NCBI GenBank assembly: GCA_045535815.1
Contig: JAZSMJ010000010.1
Location: forward strand, 1-64,000
Direction of reading: 5' to 3'
Length of the DNA: 64,000 nt
Source of the DNA: JAZSMJ01 sp045535815
GTDB taxonomy: Bacteria; Bacillota; Clostridia; Oscillospirales; CAG-272
The translations under genes and the position numbers were made by a program. This document shows, one piece after another, positions 46,091 to 54,176 of the stretch. Every line of letters begins with the position of its first letter. Position 1 is the first letter of the stretch. Under the pieces are notes generated by a model that was given only the letters and a program-made list of their open reading frames with translations, made no database searches and was not told the origin of the DNA.

Positions 46091-47134
46091 TTATGTAGGG
46101 TTTTTAATGTTTATCCTTGATGTCAGCGCATACAGTGCAAACGGAAGGGTATAGCAGACAAGGGCACGTATGAGAAGAAGCACCGCCGTGCTTTTTATGC
46201 CGTATATCTGCATATAATGGGTTGCAAGCGTGAGAAACAGGCAGTGCGAGAGATATACCGAATAGGACGAGCGGTATACCGCAGAAATAAGCTTTTTGGT
46301 GTGCGTTTTTCCCATATCCGCAGTCCGTATACAGACGGTGAGCAGTATCAATATCGAAAGGGTATCGGATATCAGCTTGAAGTAATCTGCATTAATGAAA
46401 TATCTGCCGCTTTGTGTCTGATAATAGGTGAGGCAAACGAATAGAAGCACAAAAATCGAAGAGGGAACGATAAGTCCCTTGCTTTTGGCAAGATATTCAC
46501 GAATCCTATCGTAATGCTTACCAACGTAAAGACCGAGTGCCCAGAAGAAGATATAGGTCGGGAATATTCTGTCGGTGTAGAGAAACTGAATTCCGAAAAG
46601 CGAAAGAAGCGAGGGAAGCTTGAGCATTGCAAGAGATATCATAGCAGATATCGGCAGAGCGATATACCAGTGAACGTGCGATACTGCTGCCTTCCACAAG
46701 GGTAACAGCAGATAGAACTGCATAACCACAATAACGTAGTAAAAATGCGATGAGAGATTGCCGAGAAAAAGCTGTTTGATAAAGCCGACAGGCGAGGGCT
46801 CAAGATAGCCTATTGCAGTAAGAGCAATATAATATACGACGTAGAATATAACGTATGGAAGAAATATCTTATAAAGCCGTCTGATGATATACGATAGGTA
46901 TAAAACGCTATTGCCTTCGGTCATACCGGACGCCATTTTCACGGCACCGCTGAAAAGAAAGGCGGGAACGACGAATGCGGACAGCTTCCAAGGAAAATAT
47001 ATTATGAAAAACTGCCATGACGTGCGGTCAAGTGCTGTTATTCCCAAGGACAGAACGTGTATCAGTATAACGGCAAGACAGGCTATGGCGTTTAGAAAGT
47101 CAAGCTCGGTAAAACGCCTTTTTGCATCTGACAT
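46091..47134 (-). CDS. Membrane acyltransferase (acyltransferase-3 family)
   Basis: The 347-residue protein has about ten membrane helices and begins with the family pattern RFTELDFLNAIACLAVILIHV, whose His is the expected catalytic residue. Such enzymes add acetyl or other acyl groups to surface polysaccharides or lipids. Start 47134 is chosen for GGAGGG five bases upstream. It is convergent with the AraC gene, with only 15 bp between the stops. Confidence 0.87.
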   Translation of the reverse strand: MSDAKRRFTELDFLNAIACLAVILIHVLSLGITALDRTSWQFFIIYFPWKLSAFVVPAFLFSGAVKMASGMTEGNSVLYLSYIIRRLYKIFLPYVIFYVVYYIALTAIGYLEPSPVGFIKQLFLGNLSSHFYYVIVVMQFYLLLPLWKAAVSHVHWYIALPISAMISLAMLKLPSLLSLFGIQFLYTDRIFPTYIFFWALGLYVGKHYDRIREYLAKSKGLIVPSSIFVLLFVCLTYYQTQSGRYFINADYFKLISDTLSILILLTVCIRTADMGKTHTKKLISAVYRSSYSVYLSHCLFLTLATHYMQIYGIKSTAVLLLIRALVCYTLPFALYALTSRINIKNPT

Positions 47135-47230
47135 ATGTACTCCCTCCAATGCGTGTATCTCTGTATTGATTATAGTACAAAAACGTAAAAAGGTCAATAA
47201 AATAATGAATACAGAATTTTCCGAAAATAC

Positions 47231-47259
47231 TTGACAATCGGGGACGTTTGTGATATTAT
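47231..47259 (+). promoter_or_regulatory. Sigma-A-type promoter for tRNA-Arg
   Basis: A consensus TTGACA is separated by 17 bp from TATTAT, about 20 bp before the tRNA. Confidence 0.85.
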
Positions 47260-47280
47260 AATTAAGTCCTTAATAGGAAT

Positions 47281-47356
47281 GCGCCCTTAGCTCAGCGGAT
47301 AGAGTGCCCGGCTACGAACCGGTAGGTCAGAGGTTCGAATCCTCTAGGGCGCGCCA
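47281..47356 (+). tRNA. tRNA-Arg (anticodon ACG)
   Basis: A 76-nt cloverleaf has acceptor stem GCGCCCT/AGGGCGC, D-loop AGCGGATA, anticodon loop CTACGAA, T-arm GAGGTTCGAATCCTC, and an encoded CCA end. The ACG anticodon would be modified to ICG and read CGN arginine codons. The outermost anticodon-stem pair (27-43) appears to be C-T, a mild departure from the usual pairing. Confidence 0.95.
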
Positions 47357-47358
47357 AC

Positions 47359-47399
47359 AAAAAACAGAACTTTTGTCTGCCGACAAAAGTTCTGTTTTT
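47359..47399 (+). terminator. Terminator after tRNA-Arg
   Basis: A long perfect stem AACAGAACTTTTGTC / GACAAAAGTTCTGTT is followed by TTTTTG, immediately after the CCA end. Confidence 0.93.
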
Positions 47400-47405
47400 G
47401 TTTAT

Positions 47406-47630
47406 CCAAGCCGTAGGCTTGGCATATCATCATGCGTCAGCGTGTATATCATCGCCGTAGGCGTATATCATCAGCCGAAGGCTGTATTTCCTACGGCTTG
47501 ATGAGATACAACACTTCGTGTTGATGATATACCGCAACGAGTTGCGAATGATATACAAGGCTTCGCCTTGATATATTTACAAAAGAGTAATATAAGCATA
47601 GACGGGATAAATCCACCCACGGTGGATGAA
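47406..47630. repeat. Array of short hairpins with mirrored spacers
   Basis: About seven small hairpins follow one another, including CCAAGCC-GTA-GGCTTGG (47406), CGCC-GTA-GGCG, AGCC-GAA-GGCT, AACAC-TTC-GTGTT, CGCAAC-GA-GTTGCG and AAGGC-TTC-GCCTT. In the left half they are separated by TATCATC; in the right half by GATGATATA, its reverse complement. The array can thus fold on itself into one large branched structure. A last ATCCACC-CAC-GGTGGAT hairpin lies at about 47609. No open frame is present. Confidence 0.75.
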
Positions 47631-47644
47631 GTGTATGTGCTTTT

Positions 47645-48115
47645 TTATTCCGGTAATTTGCAAACGTCTACCCATTCGCTGCAGGCGGAGTATTTTTCAA
47701 GCTCATCTATGGTAAGCTCGATTGCGCTGTTACTGCTTCCGCAGGCAGGGAATACGGTGTCGTATTTCTTCAGAGATTCGTCAAGGTAGACCTTAACGCC
47801 GTCTTTTACCGCAAACGGACAAACTCCGCCTACCTTGTGGCCTATCATCTCCTCGGCTTCCTCGGGTGAGAGCATCTTTGCCTTGGTTGAAAATCTGTAC
47901 TTGTATTTCTGATTGTCTATTCTTGCATCTCCGGCGCACACTATCAGTATCGGAGAGCCACCAACGTTAAATGAAAGCGTTTTTGCTATCCTTGAGCCCT
48001 CGCATCCGAGCGCCTGAGCCGCAAGCTCGACGGTTGCGCTTGAAACGTCAAATTCAAGCACTCTGTCCTCCATACCGAATTCTCTGAAATATTCCTTTAC
48101 CTTTTCTATTGACAT
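47645..48115 (-). CDS. YbaK/EbsC-type aminoacyl-tRNA deacylase
   Basis: The 156-residue protein matches the YbaK/ProX-like editing fold: AAQALGCEGSRIAKTLSFNV, then GVCPFAVKDGVKVYLDESLKKYD and FPACGSSNSAIELT. These free-standing proteins clear mischarged tRNAs, for example Cys- or Ala-tRNAPro. The start has AGAGGT upstream. It stands alone between the hairpin array and the uraA terminator. Confidence 0.88.
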   Translation of the reverse strand: MSIEKVKEYFREFGMEDRVLEFDVSSATVELAAQALGCEGSRIAKTLSFNVGGSPILIVCAGDARIDNQKYKYRFSTKAKMLSPEEAEEMIGHKVGGVCPFAVKDGVKVYLDESLKKYDTVFPACGSSNSAIELTIDELEKYSACSEWVDVCKLPE

Positions 48116-48177
48116 AATAAGACCTCTTGATCATACGTTTTTATATATTGTATCACAAACTAATATTTTTTTCAACA

Positions 48178-48211
48178 AAAAAGCTCCATTCGCTTGAATG
48201 GAGCTTTTAAA
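48178..48211 (-). terminator. Terminator of the pyrR-uraA operon
   Basis: The stem AAAAGCTCCATTC / GAATGGAGCTTTT has A-rich DNA on the left, giving a U-run on the minus strand. Confidence 0.9.
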
Positions 48212-48224
48212 AATTCGTTATGAA

Positions 48225-49607
48225 TTATTCAGCAGAATCTCTGCCCTTGGAAAGAATAAGATTTGTTATAATACCAAGGATAAGAGCACATGCTGTTGTG
48301 GTAATGTAGATCTGACCTATTGCCATAGCCATTCCGCCTATACCTGTGATAAGGATTACGGATACTGTAAAGAGGTTTGCACTGTTTTCAAGGTCAACCT
48401 TCTGTATCATCTTGAGACCGGATACAGCGATAAAGCCGTAAAGTGTAACGCATACACCGCCCATTACGCAGCCGGGAATGGAATCGAGGAATGCAACGAA
48501 GGGAGAGATGAAGGAAACGAGTATTGCTATTATAGCGGTTGTTGTGATGGTTGCAACGGAAGCGTTCTTTGTGATAGCAACGCAACCAACTGATTCGCCG
48601 TATGTTGTGTTGGGACATCCGCCGAAGAAAGCACCTGCTATAGAGCCTACTCCGTCACCGAGAAGTGTTTTGTCAAGACCGGGCTCTTCAAGAAGATCCT
48701 TTTCAATGATGGAGGAAAGGTTCTTGTGGTCTGCTATATGTTCAGCAAATACAACGAATGCAACGGGAATATAAGCAACTGCGATGGTTGCAAGATATGA
48801 AGGCTCAAATTCTCCGAAGCCCTTGAGAGCTGTTGCGAAAGTGAATTCGGGCAATGCAAGAAATGTCTTGAGACCGATTCCGCCTTCAACGAGTGCTGTG
48901 AAGGGAGCAAAATCAATTATCTGAATATCAACGTTGCCTGTTGCTTTTCCTATAAGCGTAAATACGAGAGCAACTGCGTAGCCTGCAAGTATACCAATGA
49001 TGAAGGGTATAAGCTTTGCCATCTTCTTGCCGTAAACAGAGCAAAGAACTACAACTGCAAGAGTAACTATTGCGCAGATGAAGGATACCCAAAGAGTGGG
49101 AGACATAGTAAAGTAAGAGGATGTACCGAAGGTAACCTTAGGACCGTAAGAGAATACGTCGTTTATAGCTGCTCCGGCAAGAGAAAGACCGATAAGAGCA
49201 ACTGTAGGGCCTATAACAACGGGGGGCATAATCTTGTTTATCCAGCCGGAGCCTGCAAATCTGACAACAAGAGCAATGATAACGTAAACAAGTCCTGCAA
49301 ATATTGCACCGATTATGAGGCCGAGGAAGCCAAGAGACATGGAAACGCCACCGGCAAATGCTGCAAGCATCGGGCCGATGAATGCGAAGGAAGAACCGAG
49401 GAATACGGGGCTCTTAAATCTTGTGAAAAGCTGATAAACGAGTGTTCCGACACCTGCTCCGAAGAGAGCTGCGGAAGCGGTCATACCGTTACCTACGATT
49501 GCGGGAACGGCGATTGTTGCAGCCATGATAGCAAGAAGCTGCTGGATTGCGAAAACGATCATCTGACCGAAACGGGGTCTGTCAGATACGTTGTAAATGA
49601 GTTTCAT
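48225..49607 (-). CDS. uraA: Uracil/xanthine permease
   Basis: The 460-residue membrane protein has the nucleobase-ascorbate transporter pattern: 12-14 helices, the QQLLAIMAATIAVPAIVG opening, FLGSSFAFIGPM, the central FAEHIADHKNLSSI, and GSIAGAFFGGCPNTTYGESVG. It imports uracil with protons. It lies downstream of pyrR on the same strand (63-bp gap), which with the PyrR attenuator points to uracil rather than xanthine as substrate. GGAGG lies before the start. Confidence 0.92.
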   Translation of the reverse strand: MKLIYNVSDRPRFGQMIVFAIQQLLAIMAATIAVPAIVGNGMTASAALFGAGVGTLVYQLFTRFKSPVFLGSSFAFIGPMLAAFAGGVSMSLGFLGLIIGAIFAGLVYVIIALVVRFAGSGWINKIMPPVVIGPTVALIGLSLAGAAINDVFSYGPKVTFGTSSYFTMSPTLWVSFICAIVTLAVVVLCSVYGKKMAKLIPFIIGILAGYAVALVFTLIGKATGNVDIQIIDFAPFTALVEGGIGLKTFLALPEFTFATALKGFGEFEPSYLATIAVAYIPVAFVVFAEHIADHKNLSSIIEKDLLEEPGLDKTLLGDGVGSIAGAFFGGCPNTTYGESVGCVAITKNASVATITTTAIIAILVSFISPFVAFLDSIPGCVMGGVCVTLYGFIAVSGLKMIQKVDLENSANLFTVSVILITGIGGMAMAIGQIYITTTACALILGIITNLILSKGRDSAE

Positions 49608-49670
49608 AAAAGATCCTCCGTTAAAAATTATTTTTCTATATTTCGGCGGACAAAAACCGCCTAACAGAAA

Positions 49671-50216
49671 CTAAGTTATGCTGCGGTCCCAGATAGATAC
49701 CGAATCGGTTCCGTCAATTTCCGAGATGCGTACCGATACAAGCTCATTTTTTGAGGTTGGAATATTCTTTCCTACGTAATCGGGCTTCAAGGGAAGCTCT
49801 CTGTGGCCTCTGTCAACAAGCACCGCAAGCTGTATCGAAGCAGGTCTTCCGTATGAAAATACGGCTTCTATAGCGGCTCTTGCAGTTCTTCCGGTGTAGA
49901 TAACGTCGTCCACGAGAATGACGTTTTTATCTGCAATATCGCAGGGCATAAAGCAGTCGGAAGCACTCGGAAGCTCGGCCTCCTCGGAAAGATCGTCACG
50001 GTAAAGGGTGATATCAACGTATCCGACCGGAACGGATATACCCTCGAACTTCTTGAGGTTTTCGGCTATTTTTGAGGCTATCGGAAGCCCTCTGCGCTTG
50101 ATTCCTATAAGCACGATCCCGTCATTTCCGCCGCTGCGCTCAATGATCTCGTGCGTGATCCTTGCAAGAGAGCGTGACATCGCCGCAGCATCCATTATCT
50201 CAGCCTTGAATCTCAT
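49671..50216 (-). CDS. pyrR: Bifunctional pyrimidine operon regulator/uracil phosphoribosyltransferase
   Basis: The 181-residue protein carries the PRPP-binding motif VILVDDVIYTGRT near residue 100 and the PyrR pattern IGIKRRGLPIA, DITLYRDDL and LVDRGHRELP. PyrR binds pyr leader RNA when UMP is high, favouring termination, and has uracil phosphoribosyltransferase activity. Start 50216 follows GGAGGAG. Its own leader contains a PyrR-type hairpin and terminator, so the pyrR-uraA operon is autoregulated. Confidence 0.95.
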   Translation of the reverse strand: MRFKAEIMDAAAMSRSLARITHEIIERSGGNDGIVLIGIKRRGLPIASKIAENLKKFEGISVPVGYVDITLYRDDLSEEAELPSASDCFMPCDIADKNVILVDDVIYTGRTARAAIEAVFSYGRPASIQLAVLVDRGHRELPLKPDYVGKNIPTSKNELVSVRISEIDGTDSVSIWDRSIT

Positions 50217-50238
50217 AGCTCTCCTCCGAAAAATCAAT

Positions 50239-50346
50239 AAAAAAGCCTTGCCTGCCGGCAAGACGTCAAAATGCGCACCAAAATATACCCTCGCTATGCG
50301 AGCGTGCGACCATATTATGCAAAATCTTACCGGTCTCTCTGTACCG
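50239..50346 (-). promoter_or_regulatory. PyrR-binding attenuator leader
   Basis: On the minus strand the leader has CGGTACAGAGAGACCG (50331-50346), which fits the conserved PyrR-binding stem-loop with the CAGAGAG loop. A middle hairpin CTCGC-ATA-GCGAG follows, then a terminator CTTGCC-TGCC-GGCAAG with a T-run (50239-50262), 23 bp before the pyrR start. This is the standard PyrR attenuation layout. Confidence 0.82.
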
Positions 50347-50367
50347 CTTTAAAAATTTCCATTGATA

Positions 50368-50396
50368 ATAATAACACAATATTAATAAAATGTAAA
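50368..50396 (-). promoter_or_regulatory. Sigma-A-type promoter of pyrR-uraA
   Basis: On the minus strand, TTTACA and TATTAT are separated by 17 bp, just upstream of the attenuator. Confidence 0.7.
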
Positions 50397-50527
50397 TAGA
50401 ATTATCGAAAAAAATCAAATTTCGTCATAAAATACAAAAAAACGGTGTATTTTTATATCAAGTGTCAAACAGCTTGAAGGAGCACTGTTTTTTTAGCCAT
50501 AATGTTATTTTTATCGCATATTTACTA

Positions 50528-50556
50528 TTGATAAATTAACAGAAAAATGTTATAAT
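50528..50556 (+). promoter_or_regulatory. Sigma-A-type promoter
   Basis: TTGATA and TATAAT are separated by 17 bp, 45 bp before the binding-protein start. The 385-bp gap otherwise holds the divergent pyrR leader and AT-rich DNA. Confidence 0.75.
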
Positions 50557-50601
50557 GACACCGAGGAAACCCACACTATATTTTGGAGGCTTAGCACTAT
50601 T

Positions 50602-52110
50602 ATGAAAAAAGTGATTTCATTACTTTTACTCGCTTTGATCGTTTCTTTTTCTCTCGTGCTTGCGGCGTGCAAGGATGAGGCGGATACTCCCGTAGTGCCC
50701 GGAAATCAGAACGCATCTCAGAATGAGACAGAAAGCGGTACTCCCGAATCAGAAGGAGATCAGGCTTCAGAAGGAGAGACCTTTGCTCCGCCTACACTTC
50801 CCGACGTCAGATTTGATAACCAGACCTTTACGGTTCTCGTTCGCCATAACGTTGATAACGACGGTAACGACATCTATGCCGACGTTGACTCGGGCGATAC
50901 CTTAAAGGAAGCCGTTTATCAGAGAAATATGGTTATAGAAGAGAAGTACGGTCTCACCATCAAGGAGGTAGTTGCATCCGATAACGATATCAACTCCACC
51001 CTCTACAACTCTGTTATGGCAAATGAAAAGACCTTCGATATGGCAAATATGAACTTCCATCAAACGTATACGTCCGCACTTGAAGGCATACTCCTTGATA
51101 TATCGACCGACCTTGAATACGTCGATCTTGACAATCCCTGGTGGGATCACGAAACTAACTCTGACTTTACCATAAACAACAAGCAGTTTATGGCTATAGG
51201 AAACGGAAACGTTGATGCAGTCAGAGGAACGTGGGCACTCATATTCAATAAAAATATCCTTGATAGCCTCGGATACGACGATCAGTATCTGTACGATCTC
51301 GTCCGTGAAGGCAAGTGGACTCTTGACGAGTATAGAAAGCTTACAAAGGGGTATTCAAGAGACCTTAATAACGATAATATAATGAATCACGAGGATCAAT
51401 ATGCCGTATCGGGTAACGGCGGCTCATTCTTTGGATTTATGATGAATTCGGGCGTACGTATACTCGATAAGGATGAAAACGACGAGCTCTATTTTATCGA
51501 TATAGATGATCGTACAAACGGTATTCTCATGGCTCTTAGCGATATTCTTTCGACAAAAAATGCATTCAACGTTGACAATATGAATCAGAATACCTCCGGC
51601 ACGGGACAGATCTGGTGCGATACCTTCCGTGAAGGAAGATCGCTTTTCTTCTCCGAAAGCCTGAGAACTATAGAAAACTTCAGAGATATGGATGCCGATT
51701 TCGGTATCATTCCTCATCCGAAATGGACAGAGAGCGAGGATTACAGCACGTTTATCCATTGGTATATCGGTCAGTCGTTCTCAGTTCCGATGTCAGCTCC
51801 CGACCTTACCAAGACTGCCATTATGATGGAAGAAATGTCCTATCTCGGAACGGATATGATACTTCCCGTATACTACTCAAGAGTTCTTGAGGGTAAGTAT
51901 GCAAGAGACGAAGCGTCCTACGAAATGATTACCGAATACATAATGCCCAAGCGTATGTACGACGTCGGAATGGTAAGAGATATCGGAGGACTTTCGATGT
52001 CGCTCTACAGTCTGTTTATAAACGATGCGAATATATTTGCATCTACCTATAAGCGTACCGCAAGACAGATGGAGATAGCAGTTGAAGAGATAAACGAAGC
52101 ATTCAGATAA
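50602..52110 (+). CDS. Extracellular solute-binding lipoprotein A
   Basis: The 502-residue lipoprotein has lipobox LVLAAC (Cys23) and a Gln/Glu/Ser-rich linker to about residue 55. A sugar-binding-protein fold follows, with KEAVYQRNMVIEEKYG near 110, NPWWDHETN near 178, RDLNNDNIMN and EGRSLFFSESLRTIENFRDM. It is a close paralogue of the next gene and a more distant relative of the binding protein at 4413. It should capture an oligosaccharide at the cell surface. No permease or ATPase gene is near. It has its own promoter and terminator, so it is a single-gene unit. Confidence 0.9.
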   Translation: MKKVISLLLLALIVSFSLVLAACKDEADTPVVPGNQNASQNETESGTPESEGDQASEGETFAPPTLPDVRFDNQTFTVLVRHNVDNDGNDIYADVDSGDTLKEAVYQRNMVIEEKYGLTIKEVVASDNDINSTLYNSVMANEKTFDMANMNFHQTYTSALEGILLDISTDLEYVDLDNPWWDHETNSDFTINNKQFMAIGNGNVDAVRGTWALIFNKNILDSLGYDDQYLYDLVREGKWTLDEYRKLTKGYSRDLNNDNIMNHEDQYAVSGNGGSFFGFMMNSGVRILDKDENDELYFIDIDDRTNGILMALSDILSTKNAFNVDNMNQNTSGTGQIWCDTFREGRSLFFSESLRTIENFRDMDADFGIIPHPKWTESEDYSTFIHWYIGQSFSVPMSAPDLTKTAIMMEEMSYLGTDMILPVYYSRVLEGKYARDEASYEMITEYIMPKRMYDVGMVRDIGGLSMSLYSLFINDANIFASTYKRTARQMEIAVEEINEAFR

Positions 52111-52115
52111 AAGCA

Positions 52116-52151
52116 AAGCTTCAATTCCTTAGGGGATTGAAGCTTTTTTAA
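52116..52151 (+). terminator. Rho-independent terminator
   Basis: The stem AAGCTTCAAT / ATTGAAGCTT is followed by TTTT. Confidence 0.88.
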
Positions 52152-52250
52152 TTTATGAACAAGAGTTCATAAATTAAATCTTTTTGCTAAATTCACCGTT
52201 TATAAAACGAACTTTTTGCTAAATACTTTAGGTGAAATATGTGATATATT
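52152..52250 (+). promoter_or_regulatory. Operator palindrome and TTGCTA direct repeats
   Basis: A perfect 9-bp inverted repeat TTTATGAAC-AAGA-GTTCATAAA lies at 52152-52173. Two TTTTTGCTAAAT repeats follow (TTGCTA at 52184 and 52216, 32 bp apart). The second is 23 bp before TATATT (52245), the same layout as at 30317-30356. Confidence 0.5.
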
Positions 52251-52325
52251 AAAAATATACAAAGCGTTACTTGCTCTATCGCAATTTTTACAAAGAAACG
52301 TGCAATTTTTTGATATCGTTGTGTG

Positions 52326-52355
52326 TTGATATATGAAAAAACTGTATGATATAAT
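52326..52355 (+). promoter_or_regulatory. Sigma-A-type promoter
   Basis: TTGATA and TATAAT are separated by 18 bp, about 40 bp before the second binding-protein start. Confidence 0.7.
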
Positions 52356-52393
52356 TAAATTATAATAATAAAATTATTATTTTGGAGGGCAAC

Positions 52394-53893
52394 ATGAAAA
52401 AAGTAATATCGATCCTTTTACTTATTACTCTCGTTTCTCTTGCATTGTGTCTTGCAGCGTGCAAGGACGGGACTGACGAAAAGCTTCCGCAAAGCGGTAC
52501 CGAATCAGGAGACGTAGCAGTTGAAAGCGGCGCTGAATCGGAATCGGATGAGGCTGAGCAGGGAACCTATCCCGCACCCAAGCTTCCCGATGAGGATTAT
52601 ACCAATCAGACCTTTAACGTTCTGGTCCGTCATAACGGCACAGAGGGTTACGACATCTATGCAGACGTCGACTCGGGAGATACTCTCAAGGAAGCAGTTT
52701 ATCAAAGAAATATGATGATCGAGGAGAAGTACGGTATCAAGATAACCGAGCTCGGAGCAGATGATGCAAGCATAAGTGATCTGCTTTATAACAGCGTTGC
52801 GGGAAATGAAAAGATCTTTGATATGGTCGATATGAGCTTCCAGCAGAGCTTTACTGCTGCACTTCAGGGCATACTTCTCGACCTTTCGACCGATCTTGAG
52901 CATCTCGATCTTTCCAATCCTTGGTGGGATCACAGCGCAAACGAGGACTTTACGCTCCTTAACCATCAGTATTTTGCAATCGGTAATGCAAACCTTGATG
53001 CAATAAGAGGAACGTGGGCTCTCATATACAACAAGAATATAATCAATGACCTCGGATATGAGGAGGACTATATCTATGACCTCGTTCGCAGCGGCGAATG
53101 GACTCACGACAGCTATTCAAAGCTGATAAAGGGCTTCGCAAGAGACCTTAACAACGACAATATGATGACAGAGGTAGACCAGTACGCCCTTTCCGGAAAC
53201 GGCTCGTCACTCTTCGGATTTATGATGAATTCGGGTATTCGTATAATCGAAAAGGATGAAAACGACGAGCTCTATTTCAGCGATTTCAGCGACAGAACAA
53301 ACGAAATACTTATGAGCTTAAGTGACATTCTTTCGCACAGAAATACCTTCAACGTTGACAATCTCACTCAGAACACCACAGGCGACGGAAACATATGGAC
53401 CAACACCTTCCTTGAAGGAAGATCGCTCTTCTTCTCGGAAAGCCTCAGAACTATAGAGAATTTCAGAGATATGACCGCCGATTTCGGTATCATTCCCCAT
53501 CCCAAGTATTCTGTAGACGACGAATACGGAACGTTTATCCATTGGTATATCGGTCAGGCGTTCGGTGTGCCGATAACGGCGGCAGACCTTACCAAGACTG
53601 CTATAATGATGGAAGAGATGTCCTATCTCGCTACCGATGAGGTGCTTCCCGTATACTACACGAGAGTTATCGAGGGCAAGTATGCGAGAGACGAGGCGTC
53701 TTACGAAATGATAACCGAATATATCATGCCCAACCGTATCTACGACGTCGGTATGACCAATACCACAGGAAACTTTATGTTTTCGTTGTACAGTCACTTC
53801 TTGAACGGTACGAATGCGTTTGCATCTACCTACAGAGGAAACACCAGGGTTATGGAGCAGGCTGTTGAAGAACTGAACGAAACCTTCAGATAA
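52394..53893 (+). CDS. Extracellular solute-binding lipoprotein B
   Basis: This 499-residue paralogue of the gene before it has lipobox LCLAAC (Cys22), an acidic Ser/Glu linker, and the same core landmarks: KEAVYQRNMMIEEKYG, NPWWDHSANEDF, RDLNNDNMMT, EGRSLFFSESLRTIENFRDM, and a C-terminal ELNETFR. The two proteins are alike along the whole length except in the linker, so they arose by gene duplication. ATG 52394 follows GGAGG; the ATG at 52382 does not. Upstream lies a possible activator-type promoter layout as well as a normal one, and the unit ends in a terminator. Confidence 0.9.
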   Translation: MKKVISILLLITLVSLALCLAACKDGTDEKLPQSGTESGDVAVESGAESESDEAEQGTYPAPKLPDEDYTNQTFNVLVRHNGTEGYDIYADVDSGDTLKEAVYQRNMMIEEKYGIKITELGADDASISDLLYNSVAGNEKIFDMVDMSFQQSFTAALQGILLDLSTDLEHLDLSNPWWDHSANEDFTLLNHQYFAIGNANLDAIRGTWALIYNKNIINDLGYEEDYIYDLVRSGEWTHDSYSKLIKGFARDLNNDNMMTEVDQYALSGNGSSLFGFMMNSGIRIIEKDENDELYFSDFSDRTNEILMSLSDILSHRNTFNVDNLTQNTTGDGNIWTNTFLEGRSLFFSESLRTIENFRDMTADFGIIPHPKYSVDDEYGTFIHWYIGQAFGVPITAADLTKTAIMMEEMSYLATDEVLPVYYTRVIEGKYARDEASYEMITEYIMPNRIYDVGMTNTTGNFMFSLYSHFLNGTNAFASTYRGNTRVMEQAVEELNETFR

Positions 53894-53905
53894 AAGCTAA
53901 TGATA

Positions 53906-53940
53906 AAAAACATCGACCGGACACGGTCGGTGTTTTTTTG
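53906..53940 (+). terminator. Rho-independent terminator
   Basis: The stem AACATCGACCG / CGGTCGGTGTT with one wobble pair is followed by T7. Confidence 0.88.
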
Positions 53941-54021
53941 TTTAACAAAATGTTCTATGAACATTTTTTTTAAATAGCTATTTTAAAACGCAAAACAAGT
54001 ACAATTTAACAATATGTTCTA
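53941..54021 (+). promoter_or_regulatory. Direct repeats and palindrome upstream of the beta-sandwich gene
   Basis: TTTAACAAAATGTTCTA (53941) and TTTAACAATATGTTCTA (54005) are 64 bp apart and differ at one base. The first overlaps a perfect inverted repeat with arms AAAATGTTC and GAACATTTT around TAT (53947-53967). They are likely regulator-binding sites, although the palindrome could also act as a weak secondary terminator. Confidence 0.45.
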
Positions 54022-54056
54022 AACAAGGATGAAATCACTTTATTTTTGATGATTTT

Positions 54057-54066
54057 GTGGTATAAT
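54057..54066 (+). promoter_or_regulatory. Extended -10 promoter
   Basis: TGGTATAAT has the TG extension; no good -35 is visible. The start codon is about 110 bp downstream. Confidence 0.5.
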
Positions 54067-54176
54067 GGAATAAACTAAGAAGAAAGCTTTGTGCTATTTG
54101 TAAAAATCAAAATAATAATACAATCTGTGATGATTTGTATTTTATTATATATTTTTTTTATGGAGGTTTTAAAAAA

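Noticed and set aside
47406..47630. Possible CRISPR array
   Set aside because: The repeating units are themselves different hairpins and the spacers are the conserved parts. Lengths are too short and no cas genes are near.
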